Positions 34,179-46,860 are shown, numbered from the stretch's first letter. The stretch is DNA of 64,000 bases from Acanthosepion pharaonis (GCA_903632075.3 CAHIKZ030000027.1:72001-136000), one strand, 5' to 3'. Numbers and translations are program-made. The notes: a model not told the origin generated them from the sequence alone.

Positions 34179-34424
34179 GCTAACAATGAGAAAGAAGCCA
34201 GTGAAATTTTTGTAACACATAATGCGGGGATAGAATTTGAAGAATTTAATACTGACAGAGCCACGTGCTGAAAGGGTGTGGCATAGAAAAGTTGATTTTG
34301 CGTTTTCTCGAACTTCTTCATACACCCTGTTCAGTATTTTAATATTGGAAATTTGTTGATAAGAATAATCGATGTCAGTGGTGATACGCTTTTCAGACTA
34401 TTCCGGGACGTGTCTTCGTGCACT

Positions 34425-34545
34425 TCGATGTGATGTAAGGGTTAGCAAGCTTGTCTTGTTAGACCTGTTACGACTGAGTAGTGAGTTAGGTGCTCCATAC
34501 TTTCCGCCTTGTGCCACATCTAAGCTACGCTTAAAAAGTCCTATT
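34425..34545 (+). repeat. SINE-A, second monomer only
   Basis: CACTTCGATGTGATGTAAGG at the left matches the junction between the two monomers in the 51601 copy. The monomer then runs GGTTAGCAAGCTTGTCTTGT, CTTGTGCCACATCTAAGC and TACGCTTAAAAAGTCC. Retention of the linker shows it is a 5'-truncated dimer. About 15 bases around the B box are deleted. Confidence 0.8.
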
Positions 34546-35483
34546 CCTGGGAATGTCTTGTTGACCTGAATAGAAAACGTATGTTTTTCAATTATTTTAC
34601 TACTGTGGCTTTCTTTTTTAAAAAAAAAAAGCTAGTAATAGTTTTTTCTTGTTCAAATTTCATTGTTTTTGTAATATTTTATTTTAAATCGCCTTTAATC
34701 CTTGTAAGAAAGCGCGATTTCAGTTCATCATACACTCATTCATTCTTCTCTGAGACACAGAAATATTTTCTGTTTGTATTTTAGCCTCTGACAAGAAAAT
34801 CCCAACCCCACTCAAAAAAAAAAATTCGTGACGGTGCTTACCTTAAGTTGCAAAAAAAATCTACCTCCGCGACGTAGTTTCTCAGTCAGATAACTTGCGT
34901 CGTATAACAAAGGGGTAAAAAAAAAAAGAGAGGAAAAACATTTCCTTTATATAACCACTTCAGTGATCACGTGATATCAAGTCACGAGACCTTCTAACTA
35001 TAAAAGAAAATTCTAAAAAGAAGGTAACAGCTTTTAGCCGACCAGAACAACAACCCAGGTAAATGCCTTACTCCTACCAACTGAAACGTCAATTTTTCCA
35101 TACCGTTGGAGACGTCGATTTCGTCTTAACTGTTAATGCACTTAGCTAAACAGATTTTATCTTACAATAAATACGTTCTTGAAAACAAATGTAGAGATTC
35201 TAGAAAAAAAGAATCTTTTTTCTTTTCCTTTTCATTTTTCAGCTTAAACGCAATATTTTAAACTAGCAAATAAACAAGCCACTATCATCAAATACATTTT
35301 CAATATTTAGTCCAATTCCTTGCCACATAGTTGATATTCCAACTGCAAAATAGTTCTAACCACCATAAAGTGAATATTTCCTGCTTTGTCAACGGATTAA
35401 TTTTAACTCCATAACATTAAAAGATTTCCTTTTAATACAATCCTTCTAATGCTTCAAAAATGGTTTCAGGGTTGAAATGATAA
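34546..35483. other. No recognised feature
   Basis: AT-rich with A and T runs; short unsupported ORFs. Confidence 0.5.
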
Positions 35484-35742
35484 ATAAAGGGTGTTTCATT
35501 AAGACGGATTATATATAAGGGTGTTTCATTAAAACGGATCAAAGCCAGCAGTAAATAAATCAGTGTTATTGGTGAAAATTTATTTCTCTATTGGACCATG
35601 TTATTTAAGTCATGGCAATTATGTGTGAAAAATAATATCGTTCACATGTCCGCCAAATCTGAAAGAAAAAGAAAAAATCCATTAGACGCTTAAATTTAAT
35701 TCGCATTTAAAATCGGTTCAAGTTATTAGAACACCCTTTATT
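35484..35742. mobile_element. MITE-like element with a duplicated left end
   Basis: The left end TAAAGGGTGTTTCATTAAGA occurs at 35484 and again, as TAAGGGTGTTTCATTAAAAC, 31 bp later. The right end (35727-35742) is the inverse, AACACCCTTTA. The 10-11 bp outer match and TA-rich borders suit a Tc1/mariner-type nonautonomous element. There is no coding capacity. Confidence 0.5.
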
Positions 35743-35834
35743 TCAAGCCTGTATTTATAAGTCTGAATATTAAATACTAAATTCTAAAAAAAATCTATTA
35801 AGATTTTGATGCGTTTGTGCCATCAGTGGAAATA

Positions 35835-35915
35835 TATTCAAATATGGGAAACTGAGCATCAAGATCTCCAATCTAATAGTCTACCAATTAAGCTATCGAA
35901 TAAGTGCATTTCCTT
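35835..35915 (-). repeat. tRNA-like segment, probably a SINE head
   Basis: On the minus strand TAGCTTAATTGG fits the polymerase III A box well and follows GCACTTATTCGA. The expected B box about 40 bases later is poor (CTCAGTTTCCCATATTTG). It is not a functional tRNA gene. Confidence 0.4.
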
Positions 35916-37204
35916 AAGTCTGAAAAGAATTGGAACCCACTAGAAGATAAAAGAACACCAGACAGCTGAAATATACCACGATCCAATTACTGGTCGTTGA
36001 ATACACTACGTCACACAACCTGTGCCTACTTGAATTGGACTCCGATACGTTTGTGAATTCCAGTCACGTAAGCGTTTCATCAGGAATGGTCTCGCGATAA
36101 CATATCCACGTTTGCATAAACGAGAAGCAAAATCCAAAATCGGAGAGACGGATTTAGTGTTGAAACTTACTTTCTCTTGGCTGCCATTTCTTTTCTTTTT
36201 TATCGTTCGTGAGAGATGTTAAACATTTCTTTTGTACTTTCTTAGTGAATAATTTATACAGACGGGTTTGTATCGTGTACATGCACGTGAAAGAAAAAGA
36301 AAAGAAAAAGAAAGTAATTTGTATAAAAAACATATGGAATTTTCGTAAGCTAGAAATGTTGATATAAATCCACTAGAAGAATTTTCGAGATTATTAACGA
36401 TCAAAACAAAATAAGTATTTATATAATACAGGCGATTCAGATTGTACGTGTTTGAATCTATTGACCCGGAGATGCATAAAAAAGGTTTGACGTCAGTCTT
36501 GCAAATGTAGAAGAGTTGACTGCCTGCCTTGAAAATCAGAATTAAAAATCCAGCCTTTTACCTGAGACTGAATATCAACTACAAGCTCCGGAGGTAAACA
36601 ACCGTTTAAACCATTGATCCGATTTAAATAGATCGATATGAACAAGTGAAGTAAAATAATAACAGATTTAAAAATTGAGAGTGACACCCACAAATCATTC
36701 TATTGCCGAAAATCTATCAAACTGTGAAGTCATCACTAACACTAGATAAGATAGAAAATATATTAAAATGCTACAAAATATTTTCAAAATTTATTTTTCT
36801 TTAATTTAAATTGTTTTTATACGAAAGTCCATCCACTACAAGGCTCTAGAGCCACTCAAGTTAAAGGATTACTGTCATAATGATTAAGATGAATGAGGTG
36901 CATGGTATGAATGCCAGAGATAGTAGTAGGAAGTGAAGGTTGTAAGGGCAGAATAGCTAACGTTAAACCCTTGACTTGAGGAGATTAAGATTGTAATGTT
37001 CACGGAAGCATATATGCTAGAGTCTGTTCTACAAAGTAGCAGTTCCGGGGCAAGGATTTACCGAGTTGAACTTTATCTTTATATTTGAAATACGAAAGAA
37101 ATGAAAATGATTCAACTCCGTCGAAGCAGTATGATGTGACCTAGCTGTAAATATATGAATTGGTGAAACTAAAGAATGGAGCGCTCAACTGAACATTTAC
37201 TAGT
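35916..37204. other. No recognised feature
   Basis: AT-rich; nothing matched. The minus ORF at 36493-36693 is unsupported. Confidence 0.5.
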
Positions 37205-37800
37205 ATGGTTTGTTTTAGCTTGCTTTGGTTTGGTTTGTTTTACGGTATGCCATCCTCAATGGGTTATTTAATGCCAACAAGATTTTTACTGCTCGCAATA
37301 TTTTTCCAAAAATGTATTGTTGGTAATATTTTTCTTTTTCAAAAATGTATTGTTGGTAATATTTTTCTTTTTCAAAAATGTATTGCTGGGAATATTTTTC
37401 TTTTTCAAAAATGTATTGCTCGAAATATTTTTCTTCTTCAAAAATGTATTGCACGAAATATTTTTCTTTTTCAAAAATATATTGCTGGGAATATTTTTCT
37501 TTTTCAAAAATATATTGCTGGGAATATTTTTCTTTTTCAAAAATGTATTGCTGGGAATAATTTTTCCCAAAAAAAGTATTGCTGATATTAAATCTTATTT
37601 TTATACTTTCATAGTGTTTAACTCCTTTTGGAGGTTAAGCATTTGCCCATAACTGGGACCCTCTCAACTACGGGCAAATACCTAACCCCCCACCACCGGT
37701 ATGAACCTCGGAACATCAGCAATAAAAAGGTTGTTCCATGCTCCTCAAAACTTTCTAATCAAAGGCCTTACTGTCGGATGTAGTTTATCGTCTTACCCAG
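37205..37800 (-). repeat. Family D repeat, long core of 33-bp units
   Basis: Read on the minus strand it has the same arms as the 29225 and 39228 copies. The core at about 37300-37590 holds roughly nine units of 33 bp (plus-strand unit GTATTGCTGGGAATATTTTT plus CTTTTTCAAAAAT). Because 33 is a multiple of three, several frames on both strands stay open and give repetitive ORFs that are not genes. Confidence 0.88.
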
Positions 37801-39227
37801 GAAATAATGTAGTGACAGGTTTGCGATGTTACGTAAGCGTGAAACATGCTGCAAAGTAGAGAATGGCTTTTCCTCTACAAGACTGCATAAACGATTTTAA
37901 ACCCTATCAAGGCTGGAATGTGTGAATTAATCAGCCCCAGTCCAGATATTTCGTTTTTTTCTCTCATCAAACTGTTGTAATGATCACAGGTATAGTAGAA
38001 ATAAAAATGTTGATAATAAACTATAAAATAAAAATAATTATTAAACTAATAAACTACAATAAACTATCACAAGTTAAATCATTCTTATACACTGGAAGAA
38101 CGATGTCTGTCGAATTTTTCGCGGTTGTTTCACCTATCATCTCCTAGTTTAAGATTTTTGGTAAGCATGGACAGAAAGTAGTTTTTCTTTTCATAATTTA
38201 TTTTTTTCCGAAATTTTTTAAAACTTCACGAAATAAATACATCATTAGATATGCATAAATCATTTGAAGATGAGCAATAGATTTTACATGTACACCGGAA
38301 GTGATAATAAAAGAAGAGTTTAATTTCCTGATTTTGATTCCTTATTTTCTTTCTCCAGTTCCGACTCGCAACTGTAAAATGTAGACATTACAGATTTTTT
38401 AACAAATCTTTTCAAATGACAACGCATTAGATTAATTTTTAAATTAAGGTTTCAGCTTCTTAAGTTTATGAACATGAGATTTACCATCTTGCTACGCTAC
38501 TATGGTTTTGATAACATTAAACACGTCAGTTGGTAAAGCTATCTGCTTCTTTTAAACTATTTCCCCGTCGAGAAAGATAGAAAATGATCTCCCCTTCTCG
38601 TTACATTATTCAATATTATTTTCTTGTAAAATTTATTCACGGATTTTTATACGGATGCGTCGTCTAGAATTATCCATAAGGTTGCTATATACAGAAATAA
38701 ATAAATATCTGAGATGATTGAATATTTCGGTTCGTGGACAAATCTGGATAAGCAAACAGATACATATATTACGCTGTGTCTCACATGACAAACCACTTCA
38801 TGTTTTATCAATATATAAACTAAATACTTACTGGAATCTAAATGCTCATTTGCTGAATGGAAGTCGTATATAAATGCGCAGTTAGGATTTAAACCTGTTC
38901 GTACTGCGCAGGTGTAAACAAAAAAAGAAAGGCTATTTGCATGAAATATCATGAATATCGATGTATCAAATTAATAATCACATTTCAACTTTGAAGTCTT
39001 GAAATGGAGTGTGTCTACAGAGACAGTGATTGTATGTGACAGTATACTGCATTTCTGAACATATTAACTGATAAATCGATAACTATACTGATTGACTGAT
39101 TTTATCCTTAGTATGTTAGATCGATAGATGAGAGGTTTGAAGGAAACAAGCATCGCTTACAGCACATCATCAACCGAGGATTTACGTGAACTTCTTACAA
39201 ATCTCTGTGTGTGACTGGTCTTCATCT
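37801..39227. other. No recognised feature
   Basis: AT-rich. The 101-codon minus ORF at 38647-38952 has no family resemblance. Confidence 0.5.
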
Positions 39228-39822
39228 TAAATACCGTCCTGGCTATGACGATAAACTACATCCGCGTCCTGGGTAAGACGATAAACTACGTCTGACAGCA
39301 AGGCCTCTGATCAGGTTTCGAGGAGAGTGGAATCAACTCTTAATTTTTGGTGTTCCCAGTTCCACTCTGACCCGGAGGGGTAGCACCTGTTAGAGTCCCA
39401 CCTATGGGCAAATACTTAACCACCAAAATAGGGTCAAAACACTATGAAAGTGTAAAAATAGGTTTTAATACCAGAAATACCTTGTAAAAAAATTATTCCC
39501 AGTAATACATTTTTGAAAAAGAAATATTACCAGCTATACATTTTTTAAAAACGAATATTATCAGCAATACATTTTTGAAAGAAAAAAAGAAAAAAAAAAT
39601 TACCAGCTATAGATTTTTTTGAAAAAAAATATTACCAGCGAAGGAAAATTCTTACCAGAAATAAATTTTTGAAGGAAAAGTATTACCAGAAATGGATTTT
39701 TTGAAAGAAGGAATATTAACAGAAATAGATTTATTAGAAAAAATATTACCAACAATGAAAATTTTGTCGGCATTAAATGACCCATTGAGGTTGATATGCC
39801 GTAAAACAAATCAAACCATCTT
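39228..39822 (+). repeat. Family D repeat, irregular core
   Basis: The left arm GGGTAAGACGATAAACTACG, CAGCAAGGCCTCTGATCAGG and GGTAGCACCTGTTAGAGTCC matches the other two copies. The core (39460-39750) has about eight units of 24-34 bp with A-rich length changes. The right arm TTTTGTCGGCATTAAATGAC and GTTGATATGCCGTAAAACAA ends near 39815. Confidence 0.86.
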
Positions 39823-41307
39823 AAATACGACTTTGTGTTAAAACTATCCGTTTTATTAATATCTTAAGACCATCGGAAGTTGGGATTAATCAAGTGTTGA
39901 TGATGAGCTTGTTTCTCGATATATATACTCACTAAAAATCAGCCTTATGCGAAAGTTATTTTCAGTAAAAATACATCTAAAATAACTTGTGTTACAGGAA
40001 ATGTTAGTAAGAAATGAAGGAAGAAAATGAAGCGAAACAAAATGTTCGAATCTTACTACAGACTTCTATGAATTTTTATACATCAGAGTAAAACTGGAAA
40101 AAGTGAATAACTCTCTGAAGTTCAAAATATCTGAATGGACATTTATAAATTTTGTGAATATGACAGTCTGAAAACAAAATTTCAGTCACAATTAATTATC
40201 GCGAAGATTGTGATTTGCGTTTACTTTAACACAGATGTCTTCCTTTTTGTTCTAATATCATTAAGAACACTTGATCAATTATTTAAAAACGACCAAACTG
40301 TGCATCGCATAACAAAATACACCATCTCACTGTAAGTTTCATTAATAGCTAAAGAACTCACCAACGAATATAGTCACCAAACGACTTTAAATATTATATC
40401 ATTACAATAAAATTATTAAATATATCGGTATTAATATTATGCAGATTTTTCAAGTGCAAAAATTTAAAAACTTCCGAATTAAAAATACAGGCCTCGTCTT
40501 GAAAAAATAGGTATTAGCTTAGCTAAAAGAAATTATCTACATACCCACTCAAGGTTATGACATAAGATAGAGTTTACATGAAGGCAAGAGTTGCTTGAGG
40601 TTTCTGGGCATTTGTGGGGACGAAGGAGCGGTGTCCTAGATATTTAACACCTTATATTCAACGACTTCTTTATTAGCAGTTTAATAATAAGTTATAAAGA
40701 TTATACAGATAGATTAGCTCCAGTAAAATGATCTAAAGTTTTTATCATCATTTCTTATCATTATATTTTGGTTTGCCTACAAAATGATGTAAACTTCACA
40801 ATATAATGATTTAATAAAAGTTAAATTCATTCCATTTCTTGTGTCTTCTAATCAAGAACATCCTGATATTTTAGTGTTAGTTCTGTATCATTTATGACAC
40901 ACATGTTTTATGGACGACCTCCACGGAAATAATTCTTAATCAATGCCTTCTATCAGGCAAGTGTTTCGAGACCAAGTGCATTTAAAATTGTCTTCATGTC
41001 AATGTGATCTTATTATCAAGTCATATACAATCGTAAACACAGTAAGTTTAGCTGCATCGCGTACTTTGCAAATAAAATAAGCCCCAGTGGACAATATCGT
41101 ATTGCTATTCAAAACAATAAAACTATTAATACGAAAACCACCAGTTTCACTTGTTTTACAAGCAATCTAGTAATATTTAATAATTTCAAACGTATTTACA
41201 TATAACTTAAGCATATTTTCAGACCAGAAATCTGTCTCTATGTGAATTCATGTTTTCCTTCTGCAAAATTATATATGTGTGTGGCTGTGCTATAAATGAA
41301 TTATTTA
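39823..41307. other. No recognised feature
   Basis: AT-rich; no repeat or ORF that I can support. Confidence 0.5.
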
Positions 41308-41402
41308 TATATGTACAATATATACATATACATATATATACATAAATATATACATACATATACATATATATATATATACATATATATACATATATATACA
41401 TA

Positions 41403-41438
<36 letters not shown>

Positions 41439-41634
41439 CATATATATATATATACATACATATATATATATACATGTATATATGCACATATATATACATA
41501 TATATATATATACATATATATACATATATATATATATACATGTATATATGCACATATATATACATATATATATATATACACATATATATACATATATATA
41601 TATATATACATATATATACACATATATACACATA
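41308..41634. repeat. (TA)n with interspersed CA: long microsatellite
   Basis: About 325 bp of TATATACA and TACATATA variants, including two near-identical blocks of about 60 bp around 41450-41560 (each with ACATGTATATATGCACATAT). Every frame on both strands is open for long stretches, giving Tyr/Ile repeat ORFs. Confidence 0.97.
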
Positions 41635-41689
41635 AATCCGGGTAACCTTATTTTCAATTTCTTTTTAGAATAGACAATGGGACTTATAC

Positions 41690-42292
41690 TAAGTTAAAAC
41701 TTAACGTGATAGGTTATAGCCAAGTGTGATCCAGGACTCCTTACCTGTTATCTCCCTCCCCCAATCCTTTCCTCTGTTTTTTTGTCGTCCTTTTTTATGT
41801 TATCTATAATAGGAGTAGGTAGTCTCTTCTACCGCCCGGTCAACACTCCTCCCCCTTCTATTGGATATGAGTAGAGGCTTACACCTTGTTTCTTGTCTAG
41901 GAAGGGGTTCCCGGTACTCTTTCTCTCTCCGGCCTCTGTATTAGTGCAGCTCTGTTTCTCCCATGATGTGTGCAGTCTGTGGCATCACCTCTTCATTCTG
42001 AGGGTACACGGTTGACAGTTCTCTGGTTGCTGTTTCCGACTGGTAGTTAGGAGCCCTAACTCTTGCGTAGCGTCTTGAGCGGCCGCTCTGATCAACAGTT
42101 GTATAATACCGGGGTGTTTGTAGTGCCATGTCGCGCATGGAAAGGTGTCCCTGCAGTCACCTCCGGTGGGCAGCCCTGAGGCCACATAATGATGCAGATT
42201 TTGCCAACTCCTCTCTGCCCGCGTCACGGTCGAAACTGTCTGTTTCTTTTACTTCGGGCCTTCTCATCTTACAAACAAAATTCAATATGAGT
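41690..42292 (+). other. LINE2 5' region
   Basis: The base composition changes from AT-rich to balanced at about 41710 and stays so through the LINE2 ORF. The endonuclease frame is open from 42128, but family motifs begin only near 42340, so this block is probably the 5' UTR with or without a lost ORF1 end. No zinc-knuckle ORF1 was found. Confidence 0.5.
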
Positions 42293-45026
42293 TACAAAAA
42301 CCGAAAGATTAACCCTAAACCAGCCTCTCAAAAACCACCTAAACCCCTCAACATTTCGTTCTCCAACATCCGGGGCATTAGGACAAACTTCTGCAGTCTG
42401 GAATCTTTCCTCACTGCAAACGGCCCGGATATACTGGATCTCTGTGAGACAAACCTTGTCTCGTCTATCCCCTCTTCTGATCTCTCGATCCCCGGCTATC
42501 TTCCTCTCCTCAGAAAAGACTCTCTAACCCACATGCACGGTCTTGGTGTCTACGTCAAGGACCATCTCCCCCTGGCCAGAGAGTTGTCTCTCGAATCGCC
42601 AGACCAGTCGTACATGTGTCTCCGACTCTCTCTCCTCAATGCTTTAAGCTATCTCTTCTTCCTTTACCGCTCTCAAGACTGTGAGATACTCGATAGCATT
42701 TCTGACAGCATAGATAAGGCTCTCTCCCTCCACCCGTTTGCTCACATTTTTGTGTTTGGTGACTTTAACGCCCATTCACACCTTGTGGCTTAAGAATGCT
42801 ACTACTGACCACGCAGGCATTCAAACGCTCAATATTTCAATCTCCCATTCCCTCACACAGATAGTTAACTTCCCCACTCGTTTTGCCTTCAACCGGGAAG
42901 GTAAAGCCTCTCTTCTCGACCTGTGCTTTACCTCCATCCCCGAATCCTGCAGCGCCTCGCAACTCTGCCCTCTTGGTAACTCTGATCATGCAGTAGTATC
43001 AGTTGACATCTCCTTCAACTCCACCCCCTATAAAGAACCTCCTACCACTAGATCTTCGTTCTACTATCAACGAGCTGACTAGGACGCGTTCCGTGATTTC
43101 CTCCGCGATGTCCCCTGGGATGGAGTCTTTAAGCTCCCCGTCCAAGAATGTGCTTCTGAGGTCTCTTCCTGGGTTAAAGCTGGAATCGACGCTTTCATCC
43201 CATCAAGAAAATATAGGGTCAAGTCGCGCTCCTCCCCCTGGTTCTCGGCTGCTTGCTCAGCAGCCATCGGCCATAGGAACCACTACTTCCACCTATACCG
43301 TAGCGACATGTCTGACTGCAATAGACGTCTCTTTGCCTCCGCCCGTAACGAATGTAAGCGTGTCCTCAATGATGCAAAGTCACTATTTGCGGCTCGGATG
43401 AAGGAACGTATTGCATCTCGCAAATTTGGCTCCAAAGATTATTGGCGTCTCTGCAAGAGTGTATTGAATAATTGCAAATCCTCTATACCTCCTCTATTCA
43501 ACCAGTTCGAAGTCTTGACCTCCTCTACCGACAAGGCTGAATGCTTTGCTCGGAAATTTTCATTCAACTCAACGCTCGACTGTTCCGGTGTACCCATACC
43601 CGACTTCCCTCTTAGAACTGAGGCCATATTGAGTGGGTTAAACATAACCCCATCTCCAATTTAGATCCCAACAAGGCTAGTGGTGGAGACGGGATACCAG
43701 CCATTGTCTTGAAGAAATGCGCGCCTGAACTTTCTAGACTATACAATTACTGCCTCAAGGAATCTTGATTTCCTGACTGCTGGAAGTCCTCTTCGATTGT
43801 TCCTGTCTTCAAGAACTCTGGCGACCTCCAATTACCGTCCTATCAGTCTCCTTCTCCTCTTCGGCAAAGTCTTCGAAGCCCTAATCAATACCGGGGTGGT
43901 TAACCACCTCACATCCCATAATCTGCTCTCAGACAAGCAATATGGTTTCCGCTTTGCCCGATCTACAGTCGATGTGCTTACGGTCATCACTGAAACAGTC
44001 TACCGAGCTCTTCAAAATAACGGGGAAGCCCGAGCCGTGGCACTAGACGTCTCCAAAGCATTTGATAGGGTTTGGCATGCCGGCCTTCTTCGCAAGCTCC
44101 AGGGTTATGGCATTACGGGTCGATTATATAACCTAATACGATCATTCTTGTCAAACCGTGAATTGAAGGTCATTCTCAACGGATTCTCCTCCAGTTCCTA
44201 TCCCACGAACGCAGGTGTTCCTCAAGGCTCCATCCTAGGACCTACTCTATTCCTTATCTACATAAATGACCTTCCTGACGCCATAACTTCCCAAGTTGGC
44301 ATCTACGCGGATGACACCACAATTTATTCCTGCCTCAAAAACAAATCTAGTCTCGCTGACAAAACTCACCTAGCCGTGCGTCTCGAAAAGGACCTCGATT
44401 ATGAACTGGGGCATGAATTGGCTGATCAACTTCAACGCTTCTAAGAAAAAGCTGCTCTCTATTAATCACTACAGAGATCCTTCCCTTCCCTCCATTAGAA
44501 TGTCTGACGCTCAACTTCTCGAGAGCAACTCTCTGCGGCTTCTCGGTCTCACGTTGACTGCTGACCTGAGATGGAATAAATACATTGAGTCAATTGCTTC
44601 GTCCACCGCAAGGAAAGTTGGCTCCCTGAGCCGCGCCAGGAAGTTTTTCTCCCCGGAGTCGATATTCCAGATCTACAAATCAACAATTCGCCCTTGCATG
44701 GAGTATTGCTGCCATATATGGTCTGGTGCCCCTTCTGTTTGCCTCGGGGTTCTTGATAGGCTCCAGAGGCGGATATGCAATGTAGTTGGCCCTGCCCTGG
44801 CGTCTCGTCTACAGTCACTTTCTCACAGACGCGCCGTCGCCTCCCTCTGTCTGTTCTACAAATACTTTCATTGAAATTGCTCCGAGGAGCTGCATTCGCT
44901 GGTTCCCAGACGTCATGAGTTCCAGCGCCTTACGAGGCTGGCATCCCGCTCTCACCACTTCACTGTCGAAACTCCTAAATGTAGCCGTCTCTTCTACTCT
45001 ATTCCCTATTCTTGTTTCCTGTGAGC
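42293..45026 (+). pseudogene. LINE2 (Jockey/CR1-like) ORF2: endonuclease and reverse transcriptase
   Basis: The apurinic-type endonuclease begins near NISFSNIRGIRTNFCSLES (about 42350), with ILDLCETNL, VFGDFNAHSH and NSDHAVVSVDI marking its conserved residues. The reverse transcriptase shows SNYRPISLL, LSDKQYGFR, ALDVSKAFDRVWHAGLL, GVPQGSILGPTLFLIYINDL and the catalytic IYADDTTIYS (near 44310). The C-terminal part has LRLLGLTLTADLRWNKY and IYKSTIRPCMEYCCHIW. Lesions: frameshifts near 42785, 43660, 43790 and 44400, an in-frame TAG at 43080 and a TGA at 44872 where a sister copy has Gly. It is the least damaged LINE2 here, but it is dead. The start is set by the motif region; ATG 42288 is a candidate. 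Confidence 0.88.
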
Positions 45027-45205
45027 TATAATCTCCAGCTATTCAAGTGTAATGTCAATCGACATCTCCAGTTGCCTTGACCTATCCACTACCCTCATCC
45101 TTTCTTCTATCACTCCTATCTGATCTTGCTCTAAACTTTCTGTAACCCCTTGCGTCCTAGTGGCTTCCCGCCTTGCTTGGGGTGAAATGCTTAAAAAAAA
45201 CAAAA
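45027..45205 (+). other. LINE2 3' UTR and A-rich tail
   Basis: Shares GTAATGTCAATC, CTTGCTTGGGGTGAAA and neighbouring sequence with 13420-13590. It ends in an A-rich run (CTTAAAAAAAACAAAAAAAC) and then merges into TA repeats. Confidence 0.75.
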
Positions 45206-45301
45206 AAACATATATATACATATATATACACATATATATACAGATATATATATATATATACACATATATATATACATATATATATACATATATATATATA
45301 T

Positions 45302-45351
<50 letters not shown>
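45206..45351. repeat. (TA)n/(CA)n microsatellite after LINE2
   Basis: A compound TATACA, TACACA and TA array. It begins directly at the LINE2 A tail, and a similar array precedes LINE2 at 41308. Confidence 0.95.
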
Positions 45352-45353
<2 letters not shown>

Positions 45354-45489
45354 AGTCTATTTGTCCAGTTTCTTCTTCGTCACCGAGGCCCGTTGGTACT
45401 GTTGGTATGACTCTTGCGTTGTATTGTAACGGTAGTGGATGCGCAATGCTGATGGGTGCCAAATAGAACAAACGGCCGGCCTGTGCTTG

Positions 45490-45815
45490 AAGTAAAGAGA
45501 GAGAGAGAATATATAAGAAATTATCACAATATGATGGAAGCCTGTTTTATGCTTTAAATGAACTTGTTTTTGGCTTGGTTGAAATTGTTTCGTTTTTTTA
45601 TGTCTGTGCGTGTTTGTACGTGTGTGTGCGTGCGCGCAGGCGTGTACGTGTGTGCGTACGCGGATACGTGTGTGTATATGTGTGTGGGTACAGAGAAAGA
45701 GAGAAAGAAAGATGATATACAAATGATCTCAGTTTGATGAAAGTCAATTCTATGCCTGAAATGAACTTTGTACTCGTTTTTGGCTTCGTTGAAATGTTTT
45801 TGTTTGACGAGTTTT
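45490..45815 (+). repeat. Tandem duplication with purine and GT tracts
   Basis: Two blocks of about 85 bp (45520-45600 and 45719-45810) share GAAATGAAC or AAATGAAC, TTTTTGGCTT and TTGAAAT. Each is preceded by GAGA-rich DNA. A 90-bp GT/CG-rich run (45602-45690) lies between. Confidence 0.6.
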
Positions 45816-46029
45816 TCGCTTTCGGCTTAACGTTGGATTCGTTTGATTATGATGGATAAATTGATCAATTTGTTTTTTACTGCTTATCAAACCTTTGTCG
45901 ATAATTTTTAACCAAAGGATATTTCAGATTGTAAGAATAATTCTATTTTGCGAGTGAATATCGCATCAACTTTTTCTTTTAGAAAAATTATTATTTCTCC
46001 ACTGTTTAACCCATAACTTGAGGGAGGAG

Positions 46030-46150
46030 ATTAATTATTACCCTTCCTAATGGTATTAGTGCATAAGTGAATGCATCAAACCCAACAGGAATTCGACTCC
46101 TCGCCTGGATTTCTCATTTAAACAATTATCCATTAGCCAACTCGCACGTC
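46030..46150 (-). repeat. Divergent SINE-B relative
   Basis: TATTAGTGCATAAGTGAATG and AGGAATTCGACTCC parallel the SINE-B body and B box (TATTAGCACGTAAGTGAATG, GGAATTCGAACTC). The end ATTATCCATTAGCC recalls the head. Identity is low. Confidence 0.45.
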
Positions 46151-46860
46151 CTATGTAAGGTAGATGCTTGGAAGAAATGCGTATATTGTTTGTTTTTTTG
46201 TTTGTTTGTTTTTTTGGAGGGGGTTCTGAGCGGCTGTTACATACTTTTGTGAATATTTAATGTTACAATAAGTGTACCTCTTTTAGCTTTGTTTTAATGT
46301 TGATTTCGAATCTTATTTCTTTGAATTTTTCTCATTTTTTGTTTCGTTTTTGCTTGTTTTTGCTTATTTTTGTCTGTACCTGTAGTTTTTTCTTACTCCG
46401 TATTCTCTATATAATCCTGTGTCTTTTTGATAATTTGTATAATAGTTTTTTAGGTTTCATCCTGAATCTGCTATCAGCCGACTCTATTAGAATCTCAACT
46501 ACTGCTCTGTTACTCTTCACCTTGGCCAATTCTGACCTAACATCAGATTTTTATTTTACGGATCCTTAATATTTTTTTTATCTCCAACTAGCAGCCATAC
46601 CCAGCTGGTCGATCAGAAAAAGCGTTCAATTAGAATGGAGCAAAAACAGCATCAAATTTAGATGTAACAGAATCTATCTTCTTCAATTATTTTAAAGTAC
46701 TTTCATTAAAAAAAACATTTTGAATTAATGCAGTTACTGATATAACAGAAGTAGTCTGTATTTATTCAATCGAAGTTAGCAAAGGACATGAAGCAGTAAA
46801 ACAGTCAACATGAAGACCCACTTCAGACCACAATTATTTTGAATTTTTTTAAATTCAATT
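46151..46860. other. No recognised feature
   Basis: T-rich then AT-rich, with unsupported ORFs. Confidence 0.5.

Noticed and set aside
35835..35915. Functional tRNA gene on the minus strand
   Set aside because: The A box is good but the B box and acceptor pairing are poor; a SINE head or chance is more likely.
37205..37652. ORFs with 11-residue repeats (up to 126 codons) on both strands
   Set aside because: They come from the 33-bp tandem core of family D; arms of the same repeat elsewhere lack the ORF.
45357..45722. 121-codon minus-strand His/Thr-rich ORF
   Set aside because: Produced by GT/CA-rich tracts; no domain resemblance.
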